From: Prorocentrum cordatum
Lineage: Eukaryota > Sar > Dinophyceae > Prorocentrales > Prorocentraceae
Length of the DNA: 64,000 nt
Assembly (NCBI GenBank): GCA_963575745.1
Contig: CAUYUJ010015960.1
Location: forward strand, 717,171 to 781,170
Direction of reading: 5' to 3'
Part shown: positions 53,271 to 63,719 of the stretch, piece after piece
Layout of the letters: the number at the start of each line of letters is the position of its first letter
Numbering within the stretch: position 1 is the first letter of the stretch
The notes under the pieces: model-generated
Seen by the model: the letters and a program-made list of their open reading frames with translations, nothing else
The model's database searches: none
What the model was told of the DNA's origin: nothing
Translations under genes and position numbers: made by a program

Positions 53271-54599
53271 GAGATCTGCTGCATGCAGCTGGATTCGGCC
53301 CCGCCGCCGGGCCCACTCCTCGATACATGGGCGCCTCCCGGCGCCGGGAGGCGCCGGGAAAAGCAGCACGAGCTGATTCTCAAGGCCCCCCTCCTGCAGA
53401 CCCGGGGTGCGAACTCCTGGCTGGGAGCTGTGCCAGGAAAACAGTGACCTTGGTCGTCCTTGCAGAGACCAGGGTCCCATCCGGTGTCCTCGCCGTCCTC
53501 TGCGGAAGGGCCGAAAGCGAATGCCCAGTCCTTCCAGAGAGGAGCGGCCTGCGCAGCGCGGGGAGCGTCGACCGCAACCACGGCCGAGACGCGATCGAGG
53601 AGACTCTCGCGGAAGAACCAGTCGCTCGCGCTCGCGGGGGAGATTTCCTCGGGACTGGCGAGGGCCCGCTGCTTGGGCGGAGGGGCCATGTCGGAGGCGT
53701 TGCGGATCCCACCAGGCCGCAGGGGGGCGTGTGAGGGGCTGGCACCGATGGCGCCTGCAGCGTGGGGAAATCCACCACGCTCGGGGGCGGGCGACTCGGA
53801 GTGGCGCGGCGCGCTTGGGACGGCACTCGGCAGGGGAAGATTGGCGTTGCTTGGGCGCCCGCGCGCGTAGACTGGGAGCTCCGCGTGGGCTTCGGGAAGC
53901 GACGTTTTCCAGCCGGAGCCAGGCTCGCGCGCGGGCGTGGGGCGTGCGGGCGCGAGGCAGAGTGAGGCATGACCGTGGCCCTTGTGAAACGATGGCGCCC
54001 CCGTCAAGTCGGCAAGGGGTAGGGGTCCGCAGTCCCAGGCTCGGTTGCCCTTGCCCCAGTTCACATCGTCGGTGGCCCGCCAGCAGTGGGCAGACTCCTG
54101 TGGTCTGGGCGGGTGCCGGGCGGGTGGAGGGATCCCCGCTGGCCGAGGCACCCGGCCCGTTCCGTGGACCCTTGCGGAGATTGTCGTTTTGGTCGCTTCA
54201 GGGCCCAGGTCGTTCAGGATTCTTCTTCGTGGCCTCGGGGTCTTGAGGTAGCGGCTGATGGCAGGGCCGTGATTTGCCTCATCTGCAGCCACCTCGGATG
54301 TTCGTTGTCGCCAGCACCGTGGCATCATCACCACCATCATCAGCGCCACTGTATCACCATCCGCGCTTCCCTTCGACGAGTGCACTTCTGCACGCTGCGC
54401 ACTCGGCCAGCGGCGCCGACCCGCCGCGGCCTGCAGCTTTTTGCCCAACAAGCGTTGAGCAGCGCGCGCCCCATCCAGGTAGCGCAACATGTGTTTCCAA
54501 ACCATGCCAGGATCCCAGCCCAACGCCGCGCTCCCAATTTGACTCTGGAGAAAACGTCCAGGAGCGAGGAACTTACAGAACAACCTGAGCCGAAATGGC

Positions 54600-54900
54600 T
54601 ACGGAGGAGGAGGAGGACGACGACGATGACGAGGGCGAGGAACAGAGGAGGAGGGAGGGGTCGGCGAGGGATGGAAGGAGCATGAGCAAGGAGAAGCAAT
54701 CGGATCGTGAGGAGGAGGTGGAGGAGGAGGAACAGCAGCAGCGGGAAGACGACCACGCAGGCCACGACGACCACGACGACCACGACGACCACGAACCACG
54801 ACAACGAACGCGAGCCACGAACACGACGACCACGGCGACCACGGCGGTGGACGACGACGGCCATGACGTTGACCACCGCCACCACCATCGCTACCTCCAG
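54600..54900 (+). repeat. GGA, GACCAC and ACGACC simple-sequence block
   Basis: GGAGGAGGAGGACGACG, then GACCACGACGACCACGACGACC (54765-54795) and related triplets. Open on both strands, not coding. Confidence 0.8.
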
Positions 54901-55074
54901 TAGCAGCAGCCAGGGCCTGGCGTCTGGCGCGGAGGCCCCCCCCGCGGGCGTCCAGTTCAAGGGCACCTCCGGCTACAGCGCCCAGGGAGACCAGATTGAG
55001 GCCGAACCGCGGGGGGGAACGCGCAGCCCCTGCTGAGAGATGGAGAGGACGAGAAACAAATGGGAGTCCCACCG

Positions 55075-55420
55075 GGGGGGAGGGGAGGAGCGGAGGATGG
55101 GAGGAGAGGAACGAGGAGGGACGGAGGGAGGAGAGGGAGGAGAAGAGGAGGAGAAGAGGAGGAGAAGAGGAGGAGGAGGAGGAGAAGGAGGAGGAGGAGG
55201 AGGAGAAGAAGGATGAGGAGGGGGAAAAGGTGGGGGAAGAAGAGGGGAGAAGGACCGGCTTGCCTGCTCTGCTGGTTGGCCATCTTGAGGAGGAGCGCCA
55301 GCTTCGGCCCAAGTACCTGCAGGGAGGGGAGGGGGCAGAGGAGGAGGAGGGGGAGGAGGAGGGGGAGGAGGAGGAGGAGGAGGAGGAGGAGGAGGAGGAG
55401 GAGGAGGCGCGACCACGGCA
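55075..55420 (+). repeat. (GGA)n polypurine arrays
   Basis: Two arrays (55075-55245 and 55320-55410) of GGAGGAGGAGAAGAGG units, separated by a short unique piece. Confidence 0.9.
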
Positions 55421-56435
55421 GCGCCAACCAAAGGCTTAACGGCTGACTTGAAAACGGGCTTTCCATGGATGTTTTCCAGGTTTTGGAATCAATCTCGGGC
55501 CAGGTGGCAAGCTTATCGTGAGAAATCGAAGAAAACGGAACAAGAATTGTTAGTCGGAGTTTCAGCATGTATTTGCGTTTCCGTGGGCCCTCCCAAGTTT
55601 TGAGCCGCGATGTTTGCGAGTCGGTCGGCCACGTCGGTTCCAGGGGCGAGATGTTTTTCTTGGGTACGAGGTCGAAATCCCTTGATCCTCAGACGAAGTG
55701 CCAGGTCGATCGTATGGTGTATATTTCCAGGAGGGGGTATAAACATGCTGATGCGCGTGCACTCGTGGCGGTGATGGCACGCCTTTGACGCTGACGGACA
55801 GCGCACAGCCCCAGCCTTGCGTACACTGTCGTCCGGTCATACCGTCATACCCATGATGTGCATAGGTGTCGATGGCTCCCAGGCGGTCAGAGCGAATCGT
55901 GCGCAGGCACAGGTGCGGATGGACGACGGAGAGGCCGAAGTGCGTTGCAGCGGGGTGGGCGGCGGGAAGCAACACTCCTGTCTTCCCAAGCAGGTGGGCA
56001 GCGCAATCCTTCCGCCATCTAAGACAACAGTTGGTCACCGCATTCGGCGCCAGAAAGCTGGGCCGTGCATCAAGAGGCTGTCGTCATCCACGATGCCTTG
56101 TCCAGCCACGGCTGCCTCGAGGGGATTCTTATTGGGGGTAGAGTGTCAAACTTCAATACCACCCACAGTTCGCTTGCCCATATTTTCTGGGCAGGTTACT
56201 ACAGTTTCGCGGAGCGTCAAGAATTGTATTACCTGGATGAGTTCGAGAAAGACATTTGATTGCACAACGAGCCATTACGCTCTATTCCAGCAATAGGGGG
56301 TATCGATTGTGCTCCAGCCAGTTGGCCAGCAGCGGGAAATATATCATGCGGCCATTGCATAACTGCATAACGTTGACCTTGGGGGTTTTGCAAGCGCAGT
56401 AATGTACGCATCGCTGGCGAACAGTGGGTGGAGCG
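55421..56435. other. Unique DNA, nothing recognised
   Basis: Balanced composition. One frame (55866-56260) is fairly protein-like (for example GRVSNFNTTHSSLAHIFWAG near 56140), but it needs frame changes and has no known motif. Confidence 0.35.
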
Positions 56436-56552
56436 AGGAGGAGGAGGAGGAGGAGGAGGAGGAGGAGGAGGAGGAGGAGGAGGAGGGGGAGGAGGAGGAG
56501 CAGGAGGAGGAGGAGGAGGAGGAGGAGGAGGAGGAGGAGGAGGGGGAGGACA
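56436..56552 (+). repeat. (GGA)n polypurine array
   Basis: Nearly pure GGA repeats over about 115 bp, with single GGGGGA and GAGCAG interruptions. Confidence 0.92.
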
Positions 56553-57385
56553 GGCAGCGGAGGAGCAGTGGCAGCGGAGTGGAGGGACAGGGAGGGATTC
56601 GAGGATGGGGGCAGGAAGGAGGCGCGAGACGGGGGGGGAGGAGCAGGAAGAAGCATGGGAGGAGTGGAGTGGAGCGACGCGGACGGAGCTCCGAAGGACG
56701 GGGAGGGCAGGGGGCGGGCTCAGGCGGATGGGGGGGGAGGAGGGCCGACGCGGGGAGGGAGGGCCCGCCTCTCCCGGGCCTCCCCTGGAGAGCTGGCCGC
56801 GCGGCGGCCGCGCTCTCGCCGCGCCCCGCCCGCCCCAGAGAGGTGGAGGAGGGCTACGTCACCGCCCCGAGCGGCGCACAGCCCGCGTCGGCGCGGGGAA
56901 GGCCGCGCCGCGCCGCGCGCGCCGCGCGGGCACGCGCAGCGGCAGCAGCGCTGGGTCCCGCTCCCTCCCTCCCGCGCCCGCCCGCCGCCCGCCCGAGGGG
57001 CGCCCGCCCGCCCGCCCGCCTGCCCCCTGGGCGTGCACGTGTTGGCTCCCGCTCCCTCCCGCCGCCGTCCTCTCCCCGCTTCCTCGAGAAGAGGCCCGCG
57101 CACCCGGCGATCGGAAGGGACGGGCGGGAGGGGCGGGGTGCCCCTTCTCTTCTCGTCGCTCTCTCGCTCCTCGTCCTCCCACTGCGCCTCGTCGCTTCCT
57201 CCCGATTTGCCCTCCGATGCGTCCATGGGGGCGGCGGCGGCCAGCGGGTGGTGGAGGCAAGGTGACCCTGGCGGGCGAGCCTGCGGCGAGTTCTGTTTGT
57301 TGGGACGCCCTCAGACGCAGAGTCTTGGGAGGAGAAGGGGGGAGCAGCAGGATCAGGAACAACGGAGCAGGAGCAGGAATGAAGG
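56553..57385. other. GC-rich DNA, ambiguous frames
   Basis: Open in all three plus frames and on the minus strand, with Arg/Ala/Pro-rich translations. No gene supported. Confidence 0.4.
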
Positions 57386-57394
57386 AGGCGAGGA

Positions 57395-57480
57395 GCACGA
57401 GCACAAGGAGGAGGAGGAGGAGGAGGAGGAAGAAGAGGAGGAGGAGGAGGAGGAGAACGAGAAGGAGGAGGAGGATCAAG
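57395..57480 (+). repeat. (GGA)n polypurine array
   Basis: GGAGGAGGAGGAAGAAGAGG-type tract, followed after 60 bp by a long CTC/CCT-rich stretch (57550-57850). Confidence 0.85.
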
Positions 57481-58035
57481 AGGCTCAAGGCCGCACCAAC
57501 CCTGCGTTTGAGGCCGCGGTAGCTTCGCGCTTTCACGCATCCATCTCCGTCGCGGTCTCTCTCTCTTTCTTATCACCTCCCGAGCTCCTTCCACTTCCCC
57601 TCCTTCCCACCACCTCCCTCCCTCCCCCTGCCTCTCCCACCACCTCTCTCCGTCTCTCCCTCCCCCTCCTCCGCGAGTCCTCCCTCGCTGCCTCCTTCCA
57701 TCCCTCCACCCATCCCTGCCCCCCCCCTTCGTCGTCTCCCCCCCGCCTCCTTCTCGCCCCTCCCGGGCCCTCTCTTTTTCTCCGTCCCCCGCTCGCCCTT
57801 CCTGCCTCGCTCACCCGCCTTCCTTCCCTCCCCATCCGACTGCCGCGAGGCCGGAGAAGACAAGCCCCCACGGGGTCTCGCCCGGTTCCGCGGGGCTTCG
57901 AGTGCCTCCCCTCCCCCCCCTGCGCGGCCCGGCGGGCCGTCTCCAGGGGGGTCCGAGAGGCCTCGAGCGCATCCCGTCCCCCCCGCTGCCCCCTCCCCGC
58001 TGTGCTCTAGGCCTTCCAGATGGGGCCCGAGCAGA

Positions 58036-58199
58036 TGGGGTCGGAGGATCGCGCCCCATCGCCGACGCATCGGCGATGCGGCTCGATGCGGAGCCCGATT
58101 TTTCCCCACGCCGACGTCGCCGATGCATCAGCCACATCGACGACGTATCGCCGATTCATCGCCGATGTATCGGCGATGCGGCGCGATCCTCCGACACCA
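58036..58199. mobile_element. 164-bp inverted-repeat element rich in GCCGAT
   Basis: TGGGGTCGGAGGATCGCGCC at 58036 matches, on the other strand, TGGTGTCGGAGGATCGCGCC ending at 58199. The arms are about 43 bp with few mismatches. The interior is made of CATCGGCGATG palindromes. It abuts the next element (58208). No clear target duplication. Confidence 0.65.
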
Positions 58200-58207
58200 T
58201 TTACTCT

Positions 58208-58560
58208 GAAGTCGGGCCTGTCCCCCTACTGGGGGATTTTCGACGAAACATTAAAAATACCAACAAAAATAATCCGAACATAGTCTGGGGACTATGTTTT
58301 GAGTAATTGTTTTACCTTTTGGAGGTATTTTGGGGGGTATGTTTCTTTATATCTTGTCTCAGGAGAGGAAAAAACACACAGACACAATTAATCGTCGATT
58401 CCCAGGAAAAGATGGGAAAATATGGGAAGTGGGGGGGGAGACAAAAACCCAGGAAATATAGGAAAATATGGAGAATATTTTTATTTGTGTGTATTTATTT
58501 GTGTGTCCTGGGGCCCCTTCATTGTCGAGAATCTCCCTGCAGGGGGACTCGCCCGACTTA
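58208..58560. mobile_element. MITE-like element family B, copy 2 (longer)
   Basis: About 353 bp. The left end is GAAGTCGGGCCTGTCCCCCT and the right end, read inward, is TTAAGTCGGGCGAGTCCCCC; both continue with GGGGGATTTTCGAC-like sequence. The ends match the 136-bp element at 42843-42978. The interior is A/T-rich (TATTTATTTGTGTG near 58490) and unlike its surroundings. ACTCT lies at both borders as a possible short duplication. Confidence 0.68.
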
Positions 58561-58735
58561 ACTCTACCCCGACCCCATCCAGGAGGCCTCCAGCTGCCCC
58601 CCTCGGGCGCCGCGAGGCTGGACAAGATCGCCGAGGAGCCCGACGACCGCGCCCCGAGCCCGCGGGGCCCGGGCGAGCCGCCGGCAGCGGGCCGGCAGGC
58701 GGCCCAGCACGTCGAGGCGCGCCCCAGGCCCACCT

Positions 58736-58832
58736 CCTCCTCCTCCTCCTCCTCCTCCTCCTCCTCCTCCTCCTCCTCCTCCTCCTCCTCCTCCTCCTCC
58801 TCCCCCTCCTCCTCCTCCCCCTCGGTTCGGGG
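58736..58832 (-). repeat. (TCC)n array
   Basis: A nearly pure TCC repeat; the purine strand is the minus strand. Confidence 0.92.
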
Positions 58833-58881
58833 GCGCCCCGGCCAGCCCGGGGGCCCTGGCCAGCCGTGCGCTCTTCCAGGG

Positions 58882-59012
58882 TAGGCTTCTTTTCCACGAG
58901 GAATACACACACTCAAAAGCTAGGGGACGGGCCGAGGCCCCAGGGCCCCAGGGGGAATTCTCTTGAGGAAAAGACGCAACACCAAAAGTTGCAGTGTTTA
59001 GCACGCCAGCCG
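58882..59012 (+). repeat. Left ~130-bp direct repeat flanking the 89-bp satellite
   Basis: It starts TAGGCTTCTTTTCCACGAGG and contains GGGACGGGCCGAGGCCCCAG, GGGGGAATTCT and AAAGTTGCAGTGTT, ending TAGCACGCCAG. All of these recur in order at 60901-61021. In addition CAGCCGTGCGCTCTTCCA occurs exactly at 58861-58878 and 59007-59024. Confidence 0.8.
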
Positions 59013-59274
59013 TGCGCTCTTCCATGGTAATGGAGGATGACGATTGATAAATGACCGGGGGTCGTGTTCACGCGGCGGCGCCCGGGATGACGATTAGAAA
59101 AACCGGCCGCGGGCTGGAAACACTTTCTTTTTTTTTTTGTTTTCAATCGTTCTCCTCCAGTCAGAAAACTGTGCAGAAATAGCAGAACACTTTTTTTCAA
59201 TCGTCCTCTCCCATTTTTCCCAACCATCCTGTGGTGTTGGGTCCTCGTTTTGAAGAGACGGTGCCCCGCGTCTC

Positions 59275-59440
59275 TCCTCCTCTCCTCCTCCTCCTCCTCC
59301 TCCTCCTCCTCCTCCTCCTCCTCCTCCTCCTCCTCCTCTCATCATCAGCATCATCATCATCGTCATCGTCACCGTCATCATCAGCATCATCATCATCATC
59401 GTTCTTATCACCATCGTCGTCATCATCATCGCCGTCTCCA
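59275..59440. repeat. (CCT)n then (CAT)n microsatellites
   Basis: A pure CCT tract to 59337, then ATCATCATC/GTCATC repeats to about 59440, directly left of the 89-bp satellite. Confidence 0.9.
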
Positions 59441-59444
59441 TCAT

Positions 59445-60815
59445 GGCCACACGTTTCGTGGACCCATAGTGAGCTCCACCGAAGGCCCCAGTGGCAAGGT
59501 CCGCATGCGGTTCCACCTCCATTTCGGCGCACCCCTCACACGTTCCGTGGCCCCATAGGGAGCTCCACCGAAGGCCCAAGTGTCAGGGTCCGCATGCGGT
59601 TCCACCTCCATTTCGGCGCACCCCTCACACGTTTCGTGGCCCCATAGGGAGCTCCACCGAAGGCCCAAGTGTCAGGGTCCGCATGCGGTTCCACCTCCAT
59701 TTCGGCGCACCCCTCACACGTTTCGTGGCCCCATAGGGAGCTCCACCGAAGGCCCAAGTGTCAGGGTCCGCATGCGGTTCCACCTCCATTTCGGCGCACC
59801 CCTCACACGTTTCGTGGCCCCATAGGGAGCTCCACCGAAGGCCCAAGTGTCAGGGTCCGCATGCGGTTCCACCTCCATTTCGGCGCACCCCTCACACGTT
59901 TCGTGGCCCCATAGGGAGCTCCACCGAAGGCCCCAGTGTCAGGGTCCGCATGCGGTTCCACCTCCATTTCGGCGCACCCCTCACACGTTTCGTGGCCCCA
60001 TAGGGAGCTCCACCGAAGGCCCAAGTGTCAGGGTCCGCATGCGGTTCCACCTCCATTTCGGCGCACCCCTCACACGTTTCGTGGCCCCATAGGGAGCTCC
60101 ACCGAAGGCCCAAGTGTCAGGGTCCGCATGCGGTTCCACCTCCATTTCGGCGCACCCCTCACACGTTTCGTGGCCCCATAGGGAGCTCCACCGAAGGCCC
60201 AAGTGTCAGGGTCCGCATGCGGTTCCACCTCCATTTCGGCGCACCCCTCACACGCTTCGTGGCCCCATAGGGAGCTCCACCTGAGGCCCCAGTGGCAGGG
60301 TCCGCATGCAGTTCCACCTCCATTTCGGCGCACCCCTCACACGTTTCGTGGCCCCATAGGGAGCTCCGCCTAAGGCCTAAGTGGCAGGGTCCGCATGCAG
60401 TTCCACTTCCATTTCGGCGCACCCCTCACACGTTTCGTGGCGTCATAGGGAGCCCCGCCTAAGGCCCAAGTGGCACGGTCCGCATGCAGTTCCACCTCCA
60501 TTTCGGCACACCCCTCACACGTTTCGTGGCCCCATAGAGAGCTCCGCCTAAGGCCCAAGTGGCAGGGTCCGCATGCAGTTCCACCTCCATTTCGGCGCAC
60601 CCCTCACACGTTTCGCGGCCCCATAGGGAGCTCCACCGAGGGCGCCAATGGCAGGGTCCGCATGCAGTTCCACCTCCATTTCGGCGCACCCCTCACACGT
60701 TTCGCGGCCCCACAGGGTGCTCCACCGAAGGCCCCAGTGGCAGGGTCCGCATGCAGTTCCACCTCAATTTGGCGCACCTCTCACACGCTTCGTGGCCCCA
60801 TCGGGTGTTCCACCA
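59445..60815 (+). repeat. 89-bp satellite, about 15 copies
   Basis: Each unit contains CACACGTTTCGTGGCCCCAT, AGGGAGCTCCACCGAAGGCC, GTCAGGGTCCGCATGCGGTT and CCACCTCCATTTCGGCGCAC. Copies from about 59550 to 60250 are nearly identical; those to the right diverge (GCATGCAGTT, CTCCGCCTAAGG). The 89-bp period shifts frame each unit, which explains the many equal-length open frames on both strands. None is taken as coding. Confidence 0.95.
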
Positions 60816-60900
60816 ACGACGATACTTACAACGGCGGCATTCGGAATTGCGTATGGTTGGGCCCTTCGCCAGGATAATTTTATTAATCGTCTTCCCGCAT

Positions 60901-61021
60901 TAGGCTTGTTTTCCACGAGGGATAAGAATACTCAAAAAAATAAGGGACGGGCCGAGGCCCCAGGGGGGAATTCTTCTTTGGGAAAAGAAGCAAGACCCAA
61001 AGTTGCAGTGTTCAGCACGCC
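60901..61021 (+). repeat. Right ~130-bp direct repeat flanking the 89-bp satellite
   Basis: It starts TAGGCTTGTTTTCCACGAGG, has GGGACGGGCCGAGGCCCCAG and GGGGGGAATTCTT, and ends GTTGCAGTGTTCAGCACGCC. It is the counterpart of 58882-59012 in the same orientation, about 2.0 kb away. Confidence 0.8.
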
Positions 61022-61619
61022 AGGCACCTTTTGTGGCAAGACCGCAGGGGCGGCTGATTTGGTGTTGTTCGATGCGTCCCGCCACCGCGGGGGACGGAGG
61101 TGGAGGATGGGGAGGAGGAGGAGGAAGGAAGAGGAAGAAGAGGACCCCTCCCCCTCCTGCTTGTGGTGGTGGCGGCGGAAAACAAGCCCACCATTCCGAC
61201 TTTTACTACGGGCAGGCGCGAGTGTCTTGGTCGTGTTTCTCGCGACGTCCTCCACGAGTGCTGAGCACACCAGCCTGGTTGAGCCACGCACTGCGATGGC
61301 AGAAGTCCTGTGAATCCTCCCTTACCCTCATCTTCGTCTCCCCTTTCCTTGGCTCCCCCCCCTGCACCCACCCTCAAGCCCCCTTCCTCCTCCCTCGTCC
61401 TTGTCGTCTTCGTCCCCCTCCTCCTGACGGTAATACCAGCGATCCTGACTACACATCATGCGTGTACAAAAGAAGTAGCGATTGCTTGGACACTGATTTT
61501 CAGGACGCAGCCCAGCGGGAATGCAGGCGGTCCCGCGCATATTCCCGCATCCGAGCAGCATTGCCCCAAGATTTGCATACGTTCCCGTTCGCCAGTTCCC
61601 CCGGGCCGTCACCTTCTTT

Positions 61620-61701
61620 CGAACGTCGCCCTCGCACATTCGTGCAGCGTTCTCCCATGAGTAGGGGAGAACGTTGCATGAATGTGCGAGGGCGACGTTC
61701 G
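61620..61701. repeat. Long hairpin, 37-bp arms, 8-nt loop
   Basis: The left arm 61620-61656 begins CGAACGTCGCCCTCGCACAT. The right arm 61665-61701 is its reverse complement with two mismatches. The loop is ATGAGTAG. Both mismatches are C/T transitions that keep G-U pairing in RNA on one strand. Confidence 0.85.
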
Positions 61702-61721
61702 AGGTGGGGGGGGAGAAGGGA

Positions 61722-61786
61722 GGGGAGGAGGAGGAGGAGGAGGAGGAGGAGGAGGAGGAGGAGGAGGAGGAGGAGGAGCAGGGCTC
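61722..61786 (+). repeat. (GGA)n polypurine array
   Basis: A GGAGGAGGA tract, nearly pure. Confidence 0.92.
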
Positions 61787-61862
61787 ATAGATTCGCCATG
61801 ACTGCTTCTCCCCCTTGCGCCCTGCAGCTCTGCCTCCCCCTGCGCCCCCGGAGCCTCGCCTG

Positions 61863-62092
61863 GCCTTCGCCTCCTGGCCTCGTCTCTCCCCGTCTCTCTC
61901 TCTCTCTCGTGCTGTTCTCGCCCTCTCTCTCTTTCTCTCTCTCTCTCTTGTTCGCTGCCGTTGCTTCTCATTGGCCTCTATGTCTCTACTGCGAAGGCCC
62001 TACGGCCGGTGCCGCCGACCCTGAATGGCGACGACGACGACGACGACGACGAGCGCTCTTGGGGGCCTTCGCCTCCTTGCCTCGTCTCTCCG

Positions 62093-62126
<34 letters not shown>

Positions 62127-62210
62127 GTGTTGTTCTCGCCCTCTCTCTCTCTCTCTCTTGTTCGCTGCCGTTGCCTCTCATTGGCGCTATCTCTCTCTAT
62201 GTCTCTATTT
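61863..62210. repeat. CT-rich tandem duplication, about 200-bp unit
   Basis: GCCTTCGCCTCC, then GCCTCGTCTCTCC, CTCTCTC tracts and TTGTTCGCTGCCGTTGC with TCTCATTGGC occur twice (starting near 61863 and 62063). A third CT tract follows at 62370-62430. Confidence 0.8.
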
Positions 62211-62439
62211 TAAATGTGGGGATAGAGAGAGAGTGAGAGACACACACACACACCGAGATCGCTCATCCCATCGTTCGGTATGTCTACACACGTATATACA
62301 AACAGAAGCTAGCCCTCCGTATGATCATACATACTCTTCCTCATCCGCGATCGCTTCAGCTCCATCTTCTCCGTCTCTCTCTCTCCCTCTCTCTCGCTTT
62401 TTTTTTTCTCTCTCTCTCTCTCTCTCTCCCCCTCTTTCT

Positions 62440-63400
62440 TACTGGCCTTCGAATAACGCTGTGGTTTCCAGCTGTTCCAGCTTTTCCAGCATTTCCCAGA
62501 GAGATCTTCTCCAAAAGCGATGGAGGGCCCCAAGACAATTATAAGAGAGCCCAGCAGAGACCCATGCATGAAGGGCACAAGCGCACGACAAGCGTTCTTG
62601 GGGCACTGGTTGGTCTTCCATGGGCACCTCTATAGAGATACGATCTTCCTTGTCCTTTCGTTTGCGCTGTTCGAGAACCTGCAGAGTTTGGCTCCTGTCG
62701 CGCGTCGCGCGTCGCGCGCGCGGGCTGAACCGGCCGCGCCGTCGCGGCAACCTCCGCGAAATTCGCTCGCGCGGCCTCGGTCGGCCCGGCGGGCGCGCTG
62801 TCGGAGCCACCCCGGCGCGAATCGCGCGCCGCTGCAGGACGGCTTCCGCGCTCGGCGGCCGTCGCGCGGCAGCCGTAAACATGCGCGAGCGCAGCGAGGA
62901 CGTGGAACCCGCTGCGAGTCGCGGTCGGCTTTCCAACGCGGCGACGGTGAGACGCGGCGACTCCGACGCCAGCTGCGCGCACGGTCAGCGCGACGATGCC
63001 TCGCGCGCGCGCCGCCGCACTCCTCGCGAAAATAGAGATGCTGGAGCACCTTGCAAGATCGAGTGCGTCGTGCGACGCGGGGCGTAGACGATCCATCTGG
63101 GCGCCCCTTGTGCGCGCATGCCCCTCGAGGGCCTCGACGCTGCCCAGTCGGGCCGCCCGGCCAGGGCGAGCTCTGGCAGTCGGAGACCCAGGGGCTTTTT
63201 GGGCGCCCCCGCTCGACGCCCCCTCGCGACGCTCGCGCACGAGAGCGCCGCCTTCCGGAGCATCCCCGCGGGCGAGTTGCGCCTCGGAAGCCCGACCCGA
63301 ACCCGAGGCCGCGCGAGCGGCGAGGTCCGTGGCGAAGCTACGCCATGTTATTTCCAGCCTGGAACAGATCCTTATCCCTATGTTTGACATCACCTCGCCT
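62440..63400. other. GC-rich DNA, ambiguous frames
   Basis: A 284-codon minus frame (62539-63393) and a 161-codon plus frame (62996-63481) overlap. Both are Ala/Arg-rich and without motifs. No gene supported. Confidence 0.35.
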
Positions 63401-63438
63401 CGATGCCGATCTCAAGGATTCCCCTCAGTTTTTGAGGG

Positions 63439-63488
63439 CCTATCCCTAAGATTGTCCTCGCTTTCTGCTCGCCCATCTTAGGGATAGG
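63439..63488. repeat. Perfect 14-bp inverted repeat
   Basis: CCTATCCCTAAGAT (63439-63452) pairs with ATCTTAGGGATAGG (63475-63488) around 22 nt. Confidence 0.75.
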
Positions 63489-63719
63489 GATACGTTCGAG
63501 GCTGGTTATGTTGGGGAGACACCAGGGCAGCCGCGCTGCCAGAATGCCGTCCGTCATCGCAGCGGCCACTTTGAGCGCGCGCTCGCGCACCCAGTCGTCG
63601 GGCGTCGCTGCGCGGGTCGTCGGTCGTCGGCGCCGCGCTCGAGCATTCGGGGTTGCGGGCGCATGTATCGCGCGCGTTTTTTTTTTGGGGGGGGGGAGGG
63701 ATTGTTGCATGTTGCTTGA

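Noticed and set aside
59491-60270. Series of identical 81-codon plus and 73-codon minus frames
   Set aside because: They result from the 89-bp period shifting frame; no start context or product.
59445-60815. CRISPR-like repeat array
   Set aside because: Units are contiguous, with no unique spacers, and the context is eukaryotic.
62539-63393. 284-codon minus-strand open frame
   Set aside because: Ala/Arg-rich, overlaps an equally long plus frame, no recognisable motif, and uncertain start.
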